Shown here piece after piece: positions 26,260 to 35,296 of a stretch of DNA of 64,000 nucleotides. Where the stretch lies: assembly GCA_043777675.1 (NCBI GenBank), contig JAYWHR010000061.1, positions 1 through 64,000 on the forward strand, written 5' to 3'. Within the stretch, counting starts at the first letter, position 1. Each line of letters starts with the position of its first letter. The DNA is from JANMDU01 sp043777675. Lineage in GTDB: Bacteria > Pseudomonadota > Gammaproteobacteria > Burkholderiales > Burkholderiaceae_C. The position numbers and the translations under genes are program-made. The notes under the pieces were generated by a model that was not told the origin of the DNA, did no database searches, and saw only the letters and a program-made list of their open reading frames with translations.

Positions 26260-27157
26260 AGCTAAGTGATGCCAAATACAGCCCCGGCAAAATCAGCGCT
26301 GCGCCTACAGCATGATAGAGCGACACCGCTTCCCCGAGCACGGCCCAGCCCAGCAAGGCGCCATACAACGGCCCCATGTAAAGCGCCATTGCAGTGCGGG
26401 CTGCGCCGAGTGTTTTTTGTGCTGCGCCGTAAGCCCAGTATGCCAAAGCACCGGGAAGCAGGCCAGACACTGCAATCAGCGCGAAGGATTTCCAGCCCCA
26501 GAGGGTTTGCGTGAGCGGCAAGCCCGAGTAGGCCTCAAATGCGGTAAATGGCAGCAGCACGATGCAGCCGCCAATGGCTGTGAGCACGAGTCGCGCCAAG
26601 GGAGAAAAATCTGTAGGCCATTTCTTCATCAATAAGGCATAAGCGGCCCAGCTAAATGCGCAGGCAAGAATCCACAAATCACCGGGTACAAAGCGCACAT
26701 GAAGCAAATTTCCCCATTGCCCTTTGATCACCACATGCAGCAACCCGGCAAAGGCCATACCGATGCCCAGCCACTGCAAGCCGCGCAGCTTCTCATGCAG
26801 CCACACGGATGCGCAGAGCACAATGAAAGCGGGCGAGGGCGAATAGATCAACGCGATATTGGTGGCGCTGGTGGAGCGCGCGCCGACATACACCCAAGCG
26901 CCGCAGATCCACATGCCCAAAGCGCCCAGCACCAAGTAATGCCATGCATTTTTCAAAATCAAATGCCGCTTCGTTTTGAGCTCTGAATAAGCAAAGATGC
27001 TAAGCACGCTCGCCGCCAAAACCCAGCGACACAGCGCGAGCATGTGTGGCGCAATTTCACCAGGAGCAAGCCGCGCGACCAAGTAGTTGGCAGACCACAG
27101 TGCGGGTGTGAGAACAAGCAAAGCGACCGCCCAGCGGTGGGAAATGTGGGTTTGCAT
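26246..27157 (-). CDS. EamA/DMT-family membrane transporter
   Basis: A 303-residue integral membrane protein with about ten hydrophobic segments and the two EamA halves (first around SANYLVARLAPGEI, second around WAAYALLMKKW and GALLGWAVLGEA). Members export amino acids or other small metabolites; the substrate here is unknown. The start at 27157 (MQTHIS) is 9 bases after the pldA stop; an upstream in-frame codon at 27172 would overlap pldA slightly. Confidence 0.87.
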   Translation of the reverse strand: MQTHISHRWAVALLVLTPALWSANYLVARLAPGEIAPHMLALCRWVLAASVLSIFAYSELKTKRHLILKNAWHYLVLGALGMWICGAWVYVGARSTSATNIALIYSPSPAFIVLCASVWLHEKLRGLQWLGIGMAFAGLLHVVIKGQWGNLLHVRFVPGDLWILACAFSWAAYALLMKKWPTDFSPLARLVLTAIGGCIVLLPFTAFEAYSGLPLTQTLWGWKSFALIAVSGLLPGALAYWAYGAAQKTLGAARTAMALYMGPLYGALLGWAVLGEAVSLYHAVGAALILPGLYLASLSSKQS

Positions 27158-27165
27158 GCGCGTGA

Positions 27166-28344
27166 TTACCAATCCACCAAGCTCAAGCCGAGGCTGATCA
27201 CCGTGCGTCGGCGGTTGTAATCAATCAAGCTGTCGCCATAGCCGCTAAAAATTTGCGTGTGAAAGCGCAGGCCACTGCTCGTATCGCCTAGACTGCGCAA
27301 GTATTCCAAGCGAACTGAGCCACCGGCTTCGGATTTGAGGCTGTGGCGTAGCGTCATGCCAAAGGTGTGGTTGGTCAGGTCTTTGCCGGTGCCACGATCA
27401 AAGCTCCAACTACCGGTCAGCTCAGCGCGGCCGACGAGGCTGGTGATGTCTGGGTTGTCGTCGTTGCCCGCTTTCTCGGGAAGGCGCTGCCAAGCTTTAG
27501 CTTGCACTGTAAAGCGGTTGCCTTCTGTCGTGATCTTGTCTGCTGCGGCCATCAAATACACACGATTCCAACTGCGCGACAGCGGCAGGCTTTGCCCATT
27601 AGATTGATGCACCACGCCTGCACCGCTCATACGATATGTGAAGCCAGCAGGCAGAGGGCGATTGTGGCCGAACACATACATCAGCTCGGGCTCATGGTCG
27701 GTGGCGCGAAAGGGACGCGAGATCGCGCCGTTGAAGAGTTGCCAATAACTTTGTTGCGAGTAAGCAAACCAAAGCGAATCAGACAGTGGTTGGTCGTCTT
27801 GATGCAACATACCGCTTGCAAGCTTCGTGCGCACGCTTAAGTTCACTTTTAACTCGCTAGGGCGGTAAGCTACTGCGTTCGCGGGCGAGCCATTGCTGGG
27901 CGAGTCCGGTAAGGTATTGATTGCATCTGCGCCGACAACCGATAAGCTGATCGGGCGGTGGCCACGCAACTCAAAATTCTGACGTGCGCTGCTCTTTTCT
28001 AAATCCCAAAAGCGAGTGATGGCACTGGGCTGCACTGCCGTTCGCCCGGTGCTGGTCAGGGCAACGACAGGTGGCGCTTGGCTGGCTGTGGATGAGGCGG
28101 GGGCAGTCACTGCTGTACTTGTGACTAGGGCATCCGTTGTAGTTAATGTTGCGCCAGCAGCAATGCTTACCGTGGGCATATTGCTTTGCAGCCGCGCCCA
28201 TTGGTCGTAGCAAGCGAGGCGATCCGTGCTGTTGATGATGGCTGCACAGGCAGGTGGCGCTGCGGGTGTGATTTGCGCTAAAGCCGTGGGCAACACTGCG
28301 CAGCAAGCGAGCGCCATGGCTAACTTGATCGAGGGTCGCTTCAT
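27166..28344 (-). CDS. pldA: Outer membrane phospholipase A
   Basis: A 392-residue outer membrane phospholipase A1. It has a signal peptide (about 1-24), a Cys-containing spacer of about 100 residues and then the beta-barrel. The active-site block HQSNGQSLPLSRSWNR gives His246, Ser248 and Asn260, the same spacing as His142, Ser144 and Asn156 of the E. coli enzyme. The barrel ends in a Trp-terminated strand (SLVDW), usual for BAM insertion. The start at 28344 overlaps the pdxH stop as ATGA. The N-terminal extension before the barrel is longer than in E. coli. Confidence 0.92.
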   Translation of the reverse strand: MKRPSIKLAMALACCAVLPTALAQITPAAPPACAAIINSTDRLACYDQWARLQSNMPTVSIAAGATLTTTDALVTSTAVTAPASSTASQAPPVVALTSTGRTAVQPSAITRFWDLEKSSARQNFELRGHRPISLSVVGADAINTLPDSPSNGSPANAVAYRPSELKVNLSVRTKLASGMLHQDDQPLSDSLWFAYSQQSYWQLFNGAISRPFRATDHEPELMYVFGHNRPLPAGFTYRMSGAGVVHQSNGQSLPLSRSWNRVYLMAAADKITTEGNRFTVQAKAWQRLPEKAGNDDNPDITSLVGRAELTGSWSFDRGTGKDLTNHTFGMTLRHSLKSEAGGSVRLEYLRSLGDTSSGLRFHTQIFSGYGDSLIDYNRRRTVISLGLSLVDW

Positions 28345-28985
28345 GGCGCGAGGCGTACGATTTGCCAAATACCCAGTTCGTTTCGCGCGTAGGCTAGGCG
28401 ATCATGCAAGCGATTTCGGCGGCCTTGCCAAAATTGCCAGCGGTCGGCAATGAGGCGATAGCCGCCCCAATCTTGCGGGCGCTTCGGATTCTCGCCCTGC
28501 GCTGCGGCTACGCGTTCAGCCTCATCATCCAACCACTGGCGGTTTTCCACCATTTGGCTTTGCGGGCTGGTGATGGCGCTGATTCGGCTGGCTAGCGGGC
28601 GGCTGTGAAAATAAGCATCCGATTCTTGTGCGCTCATCTTTTCTACGCGCCCTTCAATGCGCACCGTACGCTCCAACTCCACCCAGTGAAATTGCAGCGC
28701 GGCAAAAGGGTTGCCAGACAGCTCGACTCCTTTGCGCGAGCCATAGCTTGTGAACCAGCCGATGCCTTTTTCGTCGTAGCCTTTGATGAGCACGATTCGA
28801 GTCGATGGGCGCAGATCTGATCCAACGGTAGCAAGTGTCATGGCGTTGGGCTCAGGGCAGCCAGCCTTCACAGCATCTTGCAGCCAAGCGTCAAATTGCT
28901 TGAGCGGATCGGCATCTGCATGCATTTCCAGCAGCTCGCCCCGCTCGTAGTTTTTGCGCCAATCGGCAATGGGTGATGTAGTCAT
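28341..28985 (-). CDS. pdxH: Pyridoxamine/pyridoxine 5'-phosphate oxidase
   Basis: A 214-residue FMN enzyme making pyridoxal 5'-phosphate. Visible marks are RIVLIKGYDEKG and FTSYGSRKGVEL for FMN binding, VRIEGRVEKMS, and the C-terminal FWQGRRNRLHDR signature with WQIVRLAP at the end. Length is normal. It leads a tight string with pldA and the EamA gene. Confidence 0.95.
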   Translation of the reverse strand: MTTSPIADWRKNYERGELLEMHADADPLKQFDAWLQDAVKAGCPEPNAMTLATVGSDLRPSTRIVLIKGYDEKGIGWFTSYGSRKGVELSGNPFAALQFHWVELERTVRIEGRVEKMSAQESDAYFHSRPLASRISAITSPQSQMVENRQWLDDEAERVAAAQGENPKRPQDWGGYRLIADRWQFWQGRRNRLHDRLAYARNELGIWQIVRLAP

Positions 28986-29010
28986 AGTTTTTTAATAGAA
29001 AATCAAGGGG

Positions 29011-29054
29011 TAGCCGGCGTGGATTATGCGTAAAACGCTATCAAATTGATAGTG
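29011..29054 (+). repeat. Dispersed repeat, copy R7
   Basis: TAGCCGGC, then TTATGCGTAAAACGCTATC and GATAGTG. It lies between queC and pdxH (same direction), ending 4 bases from the queC stop. Confidence 0.8.
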
Positions 29055-29058
29055 ATCT

Positions 29059-29775
29059 TTAGGATGAATTCCATTCCCTCCAGCCTTTCGCGCGCAACTC
29101 GCAAGCTGGGCATTTGCCGCAGCCGTAGCCCCAATCGTGGCGATGCGTGCGGTCGCCTAGATAGCAGGTGTGGGTGTGTTCTTGGATGATCTTGATCAGC
29201 GCTTGGCCGCCTAGCTGCTGAGCTAAACCCCAAGTTTGCGCTTTATCGATCCACATCAACGGCGTCTCGATCAAAAGGCGTTTATCCATGCCGAGAGACA
29301 AAGCCAGTTGCATCGCCTTCATCGTGTCGTCGCGGCAATCGGGATAGCCAGAGAAATCGGTCTCACACACGCCTGTCACAAGCACATCGGTGCCTCTGCG
29401 GTACGCCAGTGCGGCGGCGAGGGTGAGAAAAAGCAGATTGCGGCCTGGCACGAAGGTATTGGGCAAGCCAGTGGCCTCCATTTTGAAGGCCACGTCGCGC
29501 GTGAGCGATGTCTCACTGACTTGCCCGAGTACATTCACATCCAGCAAATGGTCTTCCCCGAGTTTGCTTGCCCACTGTGGATACTGTGCTTTGATTTCGC
29601 GAAGCACGACCAGCCGCGCATCTAGCTCCACGCGATGGCGTTGCCCATAGTCAAACCCAATCGTCTCCACGCGCGGAAAATGCTGCAATGCCCAGGCTAG
29701 ACACGTTGTGGAATCTTGCCCGCCAGAGAACAGCACGAGGGCAGCTTGGCGGGTGGGAGGGGTGATCACGCTCAT
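29059..29775 (-). CDS. queC: 7-cyano-7-deazaguanine synthase
   Basis: A 238-residue ATP-dependent enzyme converting 7-carboxy-7-deazaguanine to preQ0 in queuosine synthesis. The P-loop LFSGGQDSTTCL is at the N-terminus, with FDYGQRHR, FVPGRNL and the zinc-binding Cys cluster YGCGKCPAC near the end. The start at 29775 is preferred to 29883 because the P-loop strand begins just after it. It diverges from the TfoX-like gene by 36 bases. No other queuosine gene is nearby. Confidence 0.95.
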   Translation of the reverse strand: MSVITPPTRQAALVLFSGGQDSTTCLAWALQHFPRVETIGFDYGQRHRVELDARLVVLREIKAQYPQWASKLGEDHLLDVNVLGQVSETSLTRDVAFKMEATGLPNTFVPGRNLLFLTLAAALAYRRGTDVLVTGVCETDFSGYPDCRDDTMKAMQLALSLGMDKRLLIETPLMWIDKAQTWGLAQQLGGQALIKIIQEHTHTCYLGDRTHRHDWGYGCGKCPACELRAKGWREWNSS

Positions 29776-29811
29776 CTTGCAATTATCTGTGGGATGCCTA
29801 TCATCTTTGTC

Positions 29812-30282
29812 ATGCCCACAAAACAACCCCTCGCTGCCAACCGCCAATTTGCTGACTACTGCTGTGATCTGCTCTCTACCCAAGGCTCTTGCGCGCCCAA
29901 ACGCATGTTTGGCGGTTGGGGCATTTCTATCGACGGCATGACGCTGGCCATCATTACGAATTTAGGCGGCGGCGAAAAGCTGTGGCTCAAAGGCGATGAA
30001 GAAGCGCGCAGCCGCTATGAGGCCGCGGGCTGCCAGCGCTTTACTTTTCAGATGAAAGACCGGCTTGCATCTATGGGCTACTACACCGCCCCCGAAGAAG
30101 CGATGGATTCGCAGGATGCCATGCGGGCTTGGGCACGCCTGGCGCTGGAGTGTGCGCTGCGGGCGAGGGTGGCGAAGCCAATTGCTAAGCCACGCGCCAA
30201 GCCAGCTGCCAAAGCTGTCGCTAAACCCGTCAAGCCGCGAACAGCCAAATCTGCCGCACCACGCAAATCCCGTAAAGCCTGA
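29812..30282 (+). CDS. TfoX N-terminal-domain protein with H1-like basic tail
   Basis: A 156-residue protein. Residues about 1-110 match the TfoX N-terminal domain (KRMFGGWGISIDGM, LWLKGDEE, MGYYTAPEEA). The last 40 residues are an Ala/Lys/Pro-rich tail of repeated AKP units (AKPIAKPRAKPAAKAVAKP), like histone-H1-type bacterial proteins, suggesting nucleic-acid binding. The start at 29812 is chosen because an upstream in-frame start would overlap queC; no clear ribosome site is visible. The tail-coding region overlaps the end of the convergent DUF2917 gene by 202 bases. Confidence 0.75.
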   Translation: MPTKQPLAANRQFADYCCDLLSTQGSCAPKRMFGGWGISIDGMTLAIITNLGGGEKLWLKGDEEARSRYEAAGCQRFTFQMKDRLASMGYYTAPEEAMDSQDAMRAWARLALECALRARVAKPIAKPRAKPAAKAVAKPVKPRTAKSAAPRKSRKA

Positions 30283-30641
30283 GCCAGTGAGCTCACATCA
30301 GCTTCGATAGCCAGCTCATCTGCGCCACTGCGAAGCAAGCTCCGCTCACCCTGCGCCTGCACTACAGGCTGCCAATCAAACTTTAGCTGCCCGTCACGCC
30401 GAACACTTTCCATGACCAAGCAGCTACCCGCTGGCGCAGTCATTGTCTGCCCCGCTACCAAGAAATAATCACAGCCATCATTGATCGTCACCCAAGCGCT
30501 GCCGCAGGTGATGATGATGCGACTGGGCGTCTTCGGGCGCAGCGCCAAGGCTTTGTTAGCCGTGAGAGCAAAAGCGCCAGCGCGCGAATGCAAGCACGAG
30601 ATATCGGACTGAGAACCATGGATTGATGCGATTTGAGACAT
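30081..30641 (-). CDS. DUF2917 domain protein with antisense-encoded tail
   Basis: A 186-residue protein of unknown function. About residues 15-100 resemble the DUF2917 small beta-rich domain (RAGAFALTANKAL, GSAWVTINDGCDYFL, GQTMTAPAGS). The start at 30641 is fixed by AAGGAG seven bases upstream. The C-terminal 65 or so residues, Ala/Leu/Arg-rich, are encoded entirely opposite the TfoX-like gene and are not typical of the family. DUF2917 genes are often divergent from a LysR gene, as here. Whether the full tail is functional is unclear. Confidence 0.65.
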   Translation of the reverse strand: MSQIASIHGSQSDISCLHSRAGAFALTANKALALRPKTPSRIIITCGSAWVTINDGCDYFLVAGQTMTAPAGSCLVMESVRRDGQLKFDWQPVVQAQGERSLLRSGADELAIEADVSSLAQALRDLRGAADLAVRGLTGLATALAAGLARGLAIGFATLARSAHSSARRAQARMASCESIASSGAV

Positions 30642-30748
30642 GACTTTCTCCTTCAATGGACATGAATGATGCGCTGCAACATCCTTGACAGTCCAATGAA
30701 ATCACGCCACACTATTATTGTATTTAACGCATCAACGAAAGAAGGATC

Positions 30749-31774
30749 ATGCTCCATTCTCAAACCCATTTACGCACGCGCCCCATCGGCGCCGGAAATT
30801 TGCGGGCTTTTGAAGCCGTAGCGCGGCATTTGAATTTCCGAGCTGCCGCTGAAGAGATGGCGCTCACGCAAAGCGCTGTGTCAAGGCAGATCCAATCGCT
30901 GGAAGAAGAGGTTGGCACGCAGCTGTTTAACCGACACACCCGTAGCGTGGAGCTCACGGCCTCTGGTATGGGCTTGTTAGGCAGCGTCGCGCCGAGCTTA
31001 GAACGGATTGACAGCAGCGTTCGCCAGATCCGCACCAGCGTAGGCAGAAAGCATGTGGCGCTCACTACTTTTGCTTCTTTCGCATCAATGTGGCTCATCC
31101 CACGCTTAGAAGCTTTTCAGAAATCGGAGGCCGACATTGATTTCCGCATTGATGCGTCAGACGTATCGGTGGATATGGAAACGGCGGATGTGGATGTCGC
31201 TCTGCGTTACGGCCCCGCCCGCAGCATGCCCACACACGCGATTCGTCTCTTCGGCGAGCAGCTCACGCCAGCGGCCAGCCCTTGGCTGCTCAAAAGTGAG
31301 TCCAAAATCAAAACGCCTGCAGACTTTGCCAATTTCACTTTGATCGAAGCTGGTGACGCCCACAGCACACATTTGGAATGGCTGAGCTGGCGGCGCTGGT
31401 TTGACGCCCGAGCCGAGGCCACGCCATCCGACAAGCGCCTTGCCAAAATCGCCCCCAAGCGCTGGCTTTATTTCAATTACGCCTACCAAATGGCGCAAGC
31501 TGCCCTAAGCGGCCAAGGCGTGGTGCTCGCACGCACACCGCTGGTGGCCGAGCACCTTGCTCGCGGCGATCTGGTTGAAATTCTCCCCAAGTTGCGCATG
31601 GATTCCCCCATGGCTTTCTGGCTCGTGCTCTCTCCGCGCCAGCGTAGCATCAGCACAGCCCGCCCCGAAGTCACCGCCTTCTGCGCCTGGCTCAAGGCGC
31701 AAGCGCAAGAGACTCGCCGACTCATCGGCGAAGTGCCAGAAAGCGATGTGGAGACGGGGTCGCTAGATGATTGA
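30749..31774 (+). CDS. LysR-family regulator, GcvA-like
   Basis: A 341-residue LysR protein: winged helix near residues 15-75 (FRAAAEEMALTQSAVSRQI), then an effector domain with the GcvA-type segment DVDVALRYG. The N-terminal extension of about 14 residues is slightly long. It is divergent from the DUF2917 gene with a 107-base shared promoter region and is likely to regulate it. Effector unknown. Confidence 0.88.
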   Translation: MLHSQTHLRTRPIGAGNLRAFEAVARHLNFRAAAEEMALTQSAVSRQIQSLEEEVGTQLFNRHTRSVELTASGMGLLGSVAPSLERIDSSVRQIRTSVGRKHVALTTFASFASMWLIPRLEAFQKSEADIDFRIDASDVSVDMETADVDVALRYGPARSMPTHAIRLFGEQLTPAASPWLLKSESKIKTPADFANFTLIEAGDAHSTHLEWLSWRRWFDARAEATPSDKRLAKIAPKRWLYFNYAYQMAQAALSGQGVVLARTPLVAEHLARGDLVEILPKLRMDSPMAFWLVLSPRQRSISTARPEVTAFCAWLKAQAQETRRLIGEVPESDVETGSLDD

Positions 31775-31891
31775 AAGCTGACCTTTGCAGCATCAAATAA
31801 TTTCACGCCTGCATAGCGGCTTTTCAGCAAGCCAGGCATCGCCTTGGGCTAGTATCAAGCTCATGCAAAAAATGCTTTTGAGACAAACCAT

Positions 31892-33058
31892 ATGACCGAT
31901 CTATCCAAAGTGACCTGCATCGAAGACCTGCGCCTGATGCACGAAAAGCGCACGCCCCGCATGTTTTACGACTACTGTGATTCCGGCTCGTGGACAGAGA
32001 GCACCTATCGCGCCAACAGCGCCGATTTCCAAAGCATCAAGCTGCGCCAGCGCGTCGCCGTCAATATGGAAGGCCGCAGCACGCGCACCACCATGATCGG
32101 CCAAGACGTGGCGATGCCGGTAGCCATTGCGCCCACAGGACTCACGGGAATGCAGCATGCCGACGGCGAGATTCTCGGTGCGCTCGCTGCCAAAGCTTTC
32201 GGCATTCCGTTCACGCTTTCTACCATGAGCATTTGCTCCATGGAAGATGTGGCGCAGGCCACAAATCGCCATCCGTTTTGGTTTCAGGTGTATGTGCTCC
32301 GAGATCGTGATTTCATCGAGCGATTGATTGACCGCGCCAAGGCGGCGAATTGCTCCGCCCTGCAAATCACGCTCGATCTGCAAATTCTTGGCCAGCGCCA
32401 CAAAGACATCAAAAACGGCTTGTCTGCACCGCCCAAACTCACCCTGCCCAACATCATCAACATGATGACCAAGCCTTCTTGGTGTTTAGGCATGCTCGGC
32501 ACAAAGCGCAGAGATTTTGGCAACATCGTTGGCCATGTCAAAGGCGTAGACAACATGAGCTCGCTCTCTGCGTGGACCGCGCAGCAATTCGACCCGCGCC
32601 TTAATTGGGGCGATGTGGAATGGATCAAAAAACGCTGGGGCGGCAAAATTATTTTGAAAGGCATTCAAGATGCCGAAGACGCGCGCTTAGCAGTTGACAG
32701 CGGCGCAGATGCCCTCATCGTCTCTAACCACGGTGGCCGCCAGCTCGATGGCGCACCATCATCGATTACCGCGCTCCCCGCTATCGTTGAAGCGGTGGGC
32801 AAAGAGATCGAAGTCTGGATGGACGGCGGCATTCGCAGCGGCCAAGATGTCCTCAAAGCCCGTGCCTTGGGCGCGCAAGGCACATTGATTGGTAGAGCTT
32901 GGCTGCACGGCTTAGGCGCAGCAGGTCAAGCAGGCGTGACCAAGGCGCTAGAGATCATCCACAAAGAGTTGGATCTAACGATGGCCTTCTGCGGCCGCAC
33001 CGATATCAACACAGTCGATCAGAGCATTTTGCTGCCGGGGACGTTTCCTACTGCTTGA
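31892..33058 (+). CDS. FMN-dependent alpha-hydroxy acid dehydrogenase (LldD-like)
   Basis: A 388-residue member of the L-lactate dehydrogenase/glycolate oxidase family, oxidising an L-2-hydroxy acid with FMN. Family marks are FYDYCDSGSW, PVAIAPTGLTG, LDLQILGQRHKD and the active-site His-Gly-Gly-Arg in SNHGGRQLDGAP, then DGGIRSGQDV. L-lactate is the likeliest substrate but mandelate or glycolate cannot be excluded. It stands alone behind a LysR gene. Confidence 0.88.
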   Translation: MTDLSKVTCIEDLRLMHEKRTPRMFYDYCDSGSWTESTYRANSADFQSIKLRQRVAVNMEGRSTRTTMIGQDVAMPVAIAPTGLTGMQHADGEILGALAAKAFGIPFTLSTMSICSMEDVAQATNRHPFWFQVYVLRDRDFIERLIDRAKAANCSALQITLDLQILGQRHKDIKNGLSAPPKLTLPNIINMMTKPSWCLGMLGTKRRDFGNIVGHVKGVDNMSSLSAWTAQQFDPRLNWGDVEWIKKRWGGKIILKGIQDAEDARLAVDSGADALIVSNHGGRQLDGAPSSITALPAIVEAVGKEIEVWMDGGIRSGQDVLKARALGAQGTLIGRAWLHGLGAAGQAGVTKALEIIHKELDLTMAFCGRTDINTVDQSILLPGTFPTA

Positions 33059-33070
33059 GTTGCGAGCCCA

Positions 33071-33113
33071 TAGCTAGAACAGAACTGCGTGGAATGTTAT
33101 GATGAGTTCATCA
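33071..33113 (+). repeat. Degenerate candidate copy R8 of the dispersed repeat
   Basis: TAGC start and CTGCGTGGAATGTTAT core match copy R3 well, but the GCCGGC and AATAGC ends are lost. If real, its end includes the first ATG codons of the antitoxin gene. Confidence 0.35.
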
Positions 33114-33458
33114 TTTACTCAAATCACCATGCAAGCCTCAGAAGCCAAATCCACCCAGCGCCTGAATGTTGACTTGCCCAAGGCAGAGTACTTTGCGCTC
33201 AAAAGTGTTGCCTTGCATCAAGACACCACGGTTTCGCAGTTGGTGCGCGATTCGCTGCGCAGCATCGTTGATTACGACGCATGGTTTCAAGCGCGCGTGA
33301 AGCGCGCCATGGCAGACCCGCGCGCACCACTCAGCGAATCAGAATGGCAAGCCATTCGAGCCGCCAAGCTATCTGAGCGCGCGAATCTTCTCAAGAACAG
33401 CACACCTGCAAAATCAGCAGCCAAGACCAAGAAGCCAAGTGGTGCGATCAAGACATGA
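33099..33458 (+). CDS. Ribbon-helix-helix-type antitoxin
   Basis: A 119-residue protein. An N-terminal ribbon-helix-helix-like segment (TQRLNVDLPKAEYFALKSVA) is followed by a helical middle (ARVKRAMADPRAPLSESEW) and a Lys/Ala-rich tail. Such antitoxins bind DNA as dimers, repress their operon and block the partner toxin. Candidate starts are the ATG codons at 33099, 33102 and 33129; no strong ribosome site decides between them. Its stop overlaps the toxin start as ATGA, the classic type II arrangement. Confidence 0.78.
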   Translation: MMSSSFTQITMQASEAKSTQRLNVDLPKAEYFALKSVALHQDTTVSQLVRDSLRSIVDYDAWFQARVKRAMADPRAPLSESEWQAIRAAKLSERANLLKNSTPAKSAAKTKKPSGAIKT

Positions 33459-33727
33459 AGGTATTGCGCAGCCCGCAATACTGGGAAAGTTTACAAGCGA
33501 TTCAAGACCACATTGCGATTGACAACGCGCTGGCCGCAACGGACATGTGGCTGCACATCGACGATCAAGTTAGCAGCTTAAGTGACCCCAATTTCCCGCG
33601 TCGCCTTGGGCGGGTGCAGGGCACATACGAACTGGTCGCGCATCCGAGTTACGTCGTCATCCTGATGCAAAACGCTCAGTCGGTCACCGTGATTGAAGTG
33701 TTGCATACGGCAAGGCAGTATCCCTGA
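33455..33727 (+). CDS. RelE/ParE-family toxin
   Basis: A 90-residue protein with the RelE/ParE superfamily pattern: an early helix pair (YWESLQAIQDHIAIDN), then beta strands with GTYELVAHPSYVVIL and the C-terminal VLHTARQYP typical of ParE-like members. ParE toxins poison gyrase and RelE types cleave mRNA; the sequence does not decide. It starts inside the antitoxin stop codon and ends 3 bases before the convergent pcnB stop. Confidence 0.85.
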   Translation: MKVLRSPQYWESLQAIQDHIAIDNALAATDMWLHIDDQVSSLSDPNFPRRLGRVQGTYELVAHPSYVVILMQNAQSVTVIEVLHTARQYP

Positions 33728-33730
33728 GAC

Positions 33731-35296
33731 TCAAACTGCACCACCTTCTGACGTACCACGATCACCCGTTGGCTTACGTCTGCGACGGCGGCGTTTGGCG
33801 GGGGCATCTGCTGATTGATCTTCCGTAGAGAAGTCATCATCTGTTGAAGATAGATTACTCGCACCATCTTCAGTGCTGCGCTGCGCCACACGAACTGTCT
33901 TGGCGGGTTTGATGGCTTTGGGTTGTTGCTTTTGCTCTTCTCGTGCAAGCTTTGCTAAATCTTCCCGACCCGCTTGATCAGCTTCTGAGAACTCCAGCCA
34001 CCAATCGGCCAAGCTCACGCTCACTTCACCCGTCTCCGCCCGGAGACGGAGAAAATCGTAGCCGGCTCTGAAACGCAGATGCTCGACCAAGCTGAAGACG
34101 GAGCTGCTGGTGCGCTTGTCAAAGCGGGGCTGCATCATCCAGATTTCGCGCATGTCGGCAGCGAGTTTGCCGCGCCCGCTCACATCGCCGATGCGCGTGT
34201 TGAACACTTCGTCAATCGCGTCTTGTAGCGCAGGAAACGGATGCTCGTTGCGTGCTTTCTTCTTTGCCCAAAGCTCGTTCACATCACGCCAAAGCACGCA
34301 GGCGAGCAAATAGCTGGGGCTCACGCCTTTGTCTGCGGCGATGCGTTTGTCGGTGTCTTCCAACGCCGTCTTGATCATCGGCTGATCAGCACGCTCGACG
34401 ATCACATCGAGCAGAGGATAGATGCCTTTGGCCAGCCCGAGCTCACGCAAAGTTTGAATGCTGGCAATGCCGTGGCCGGTTTGCAAGAATTTCAGCATCT
34501 CATCAAACATACGGCTTTGCGGTACGTCGTGCAAGAGCCGCAGCATTTCGGTCAGTGGCTTGGCCGTCTTCGGCTCGATCTTGAAGCCGCTCGATGCGAG
34601 CTTTGCCGCAAAGCGCGCCGCACGAATGATGCGCACCGGATCTTCGCGATAGCGCGCTTCTGGCTCGCCAATCATCTTGATGCGCTTTTTGCGAATATCC
34701 GCCAGCCCCAAGTGATAGTCCACCACCACCTGCGTCTCAGGGTCGTAATACATCGCGTTGATCGTGAAATCGCGCCGAGCGGCATCTTCTTCCATCGGGC
34801 CCCAGACGTTATCGCGAAGCACTCTTCCGCTCGCATCCACAGCATGGTGCATCCCGACCAGCGCCGCCTTCGATGTTTTCTCATTGCCGCTGACTTGGCT
34901 TGCATCGGCGCTATCTAGGTGTGCACGAAAGGTGGACACTTCAATCACCTCATGCTCGCGCCCTCGGCCATACACCACGTGCACGATGCGAAAACGTCTG
35001 CCGATGATGAAGGCGCGTTTGAACAAACGCTTAACCTCTTCCGGCTCAGCATTCGTGGCCACATCAAAATCTTTAGGCCGCAAGTCTAGGAGTAAATCGC
35101 GCACCGCGCCGCCCACGATGAAGGCTTCAAAGCCAGCGTCTTTCAGCGTGGTAACGACTTCCCAAGCTTTTACATCGACCAGTTCGCGGTTGATGCCATG
35201 CTCAGCCTGCGTGATGTCAATGCGCTTGCCAAATTTTGCTTTGATTTGTTTGACGACACGCGGCGCCATCAGTTTTTCTATAAATTTTTTGATCAT
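33731..35296 (-). CDS. pcnB: Polynucleotide adenylyltransferase (poly(A) polymerase I)
   Basis: A 521-residue enzyme adding poly(A) tails to RNA 3' ends. The nucleotidyltransferase motif FIVGGAVRDLLL with DFDVAT lies near 58-80, RRDFTINAM and the RNA-binding segment PVRIIRAARFA follow, and a helical C-terminal domain ends in a basic tail (AKRRRRRRK). Class II poly(A) polymerases resemble CCA-adding enzymes, but the long basic tail and position beside hda favour PcnB. The start overlaps the HAD gene stop as ATGA. Confidence 0.92.
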   Translation of the reverse strand: MIKKFIEKLMAPRVVKQIKAKFGKRIDITQAEHGINRELVDVKAWEVVTTLKDAGFEAFIVGGAVRDLLLDLRPKDFDVATNAEPEEVKRLFKRAFIIGRRFRIVHVVYGRGREHEVIEVSTFRAHLDSADASQVSGNEKTSKAALVGMHHAVDASGRVLRDNVWGPMEEDAARRDFTINAMYYDPETQVVVDYHLGLADIRKKRIKMIGEPEARYREDPVRIIRAARFAAKLASSGFKIEPKTAKPLTEMLRLLHDVPQSRMFDEMLKFLQTGHGIASIQTLRELGLAKGIYPLLDVIVERADQPMIKTALEDTDKRIAADKGVSPSYLLACVLWRDVNELWAKKKARNEHPFPALQDAIDEVFNTRIGDVSGRGKLAADMREIWMMQPRFDKRTSSSVFSLVEHLRFRAGYDFLRLRAETGEVSVSLADWWLEFSEADQAGREDLAKLAREEQKQQPKAIKPAKTVRVAQRSTEDGASNLSSTDDDFSTEDQSADAPAKRRRRRRKPTGDRGTSEGGAV

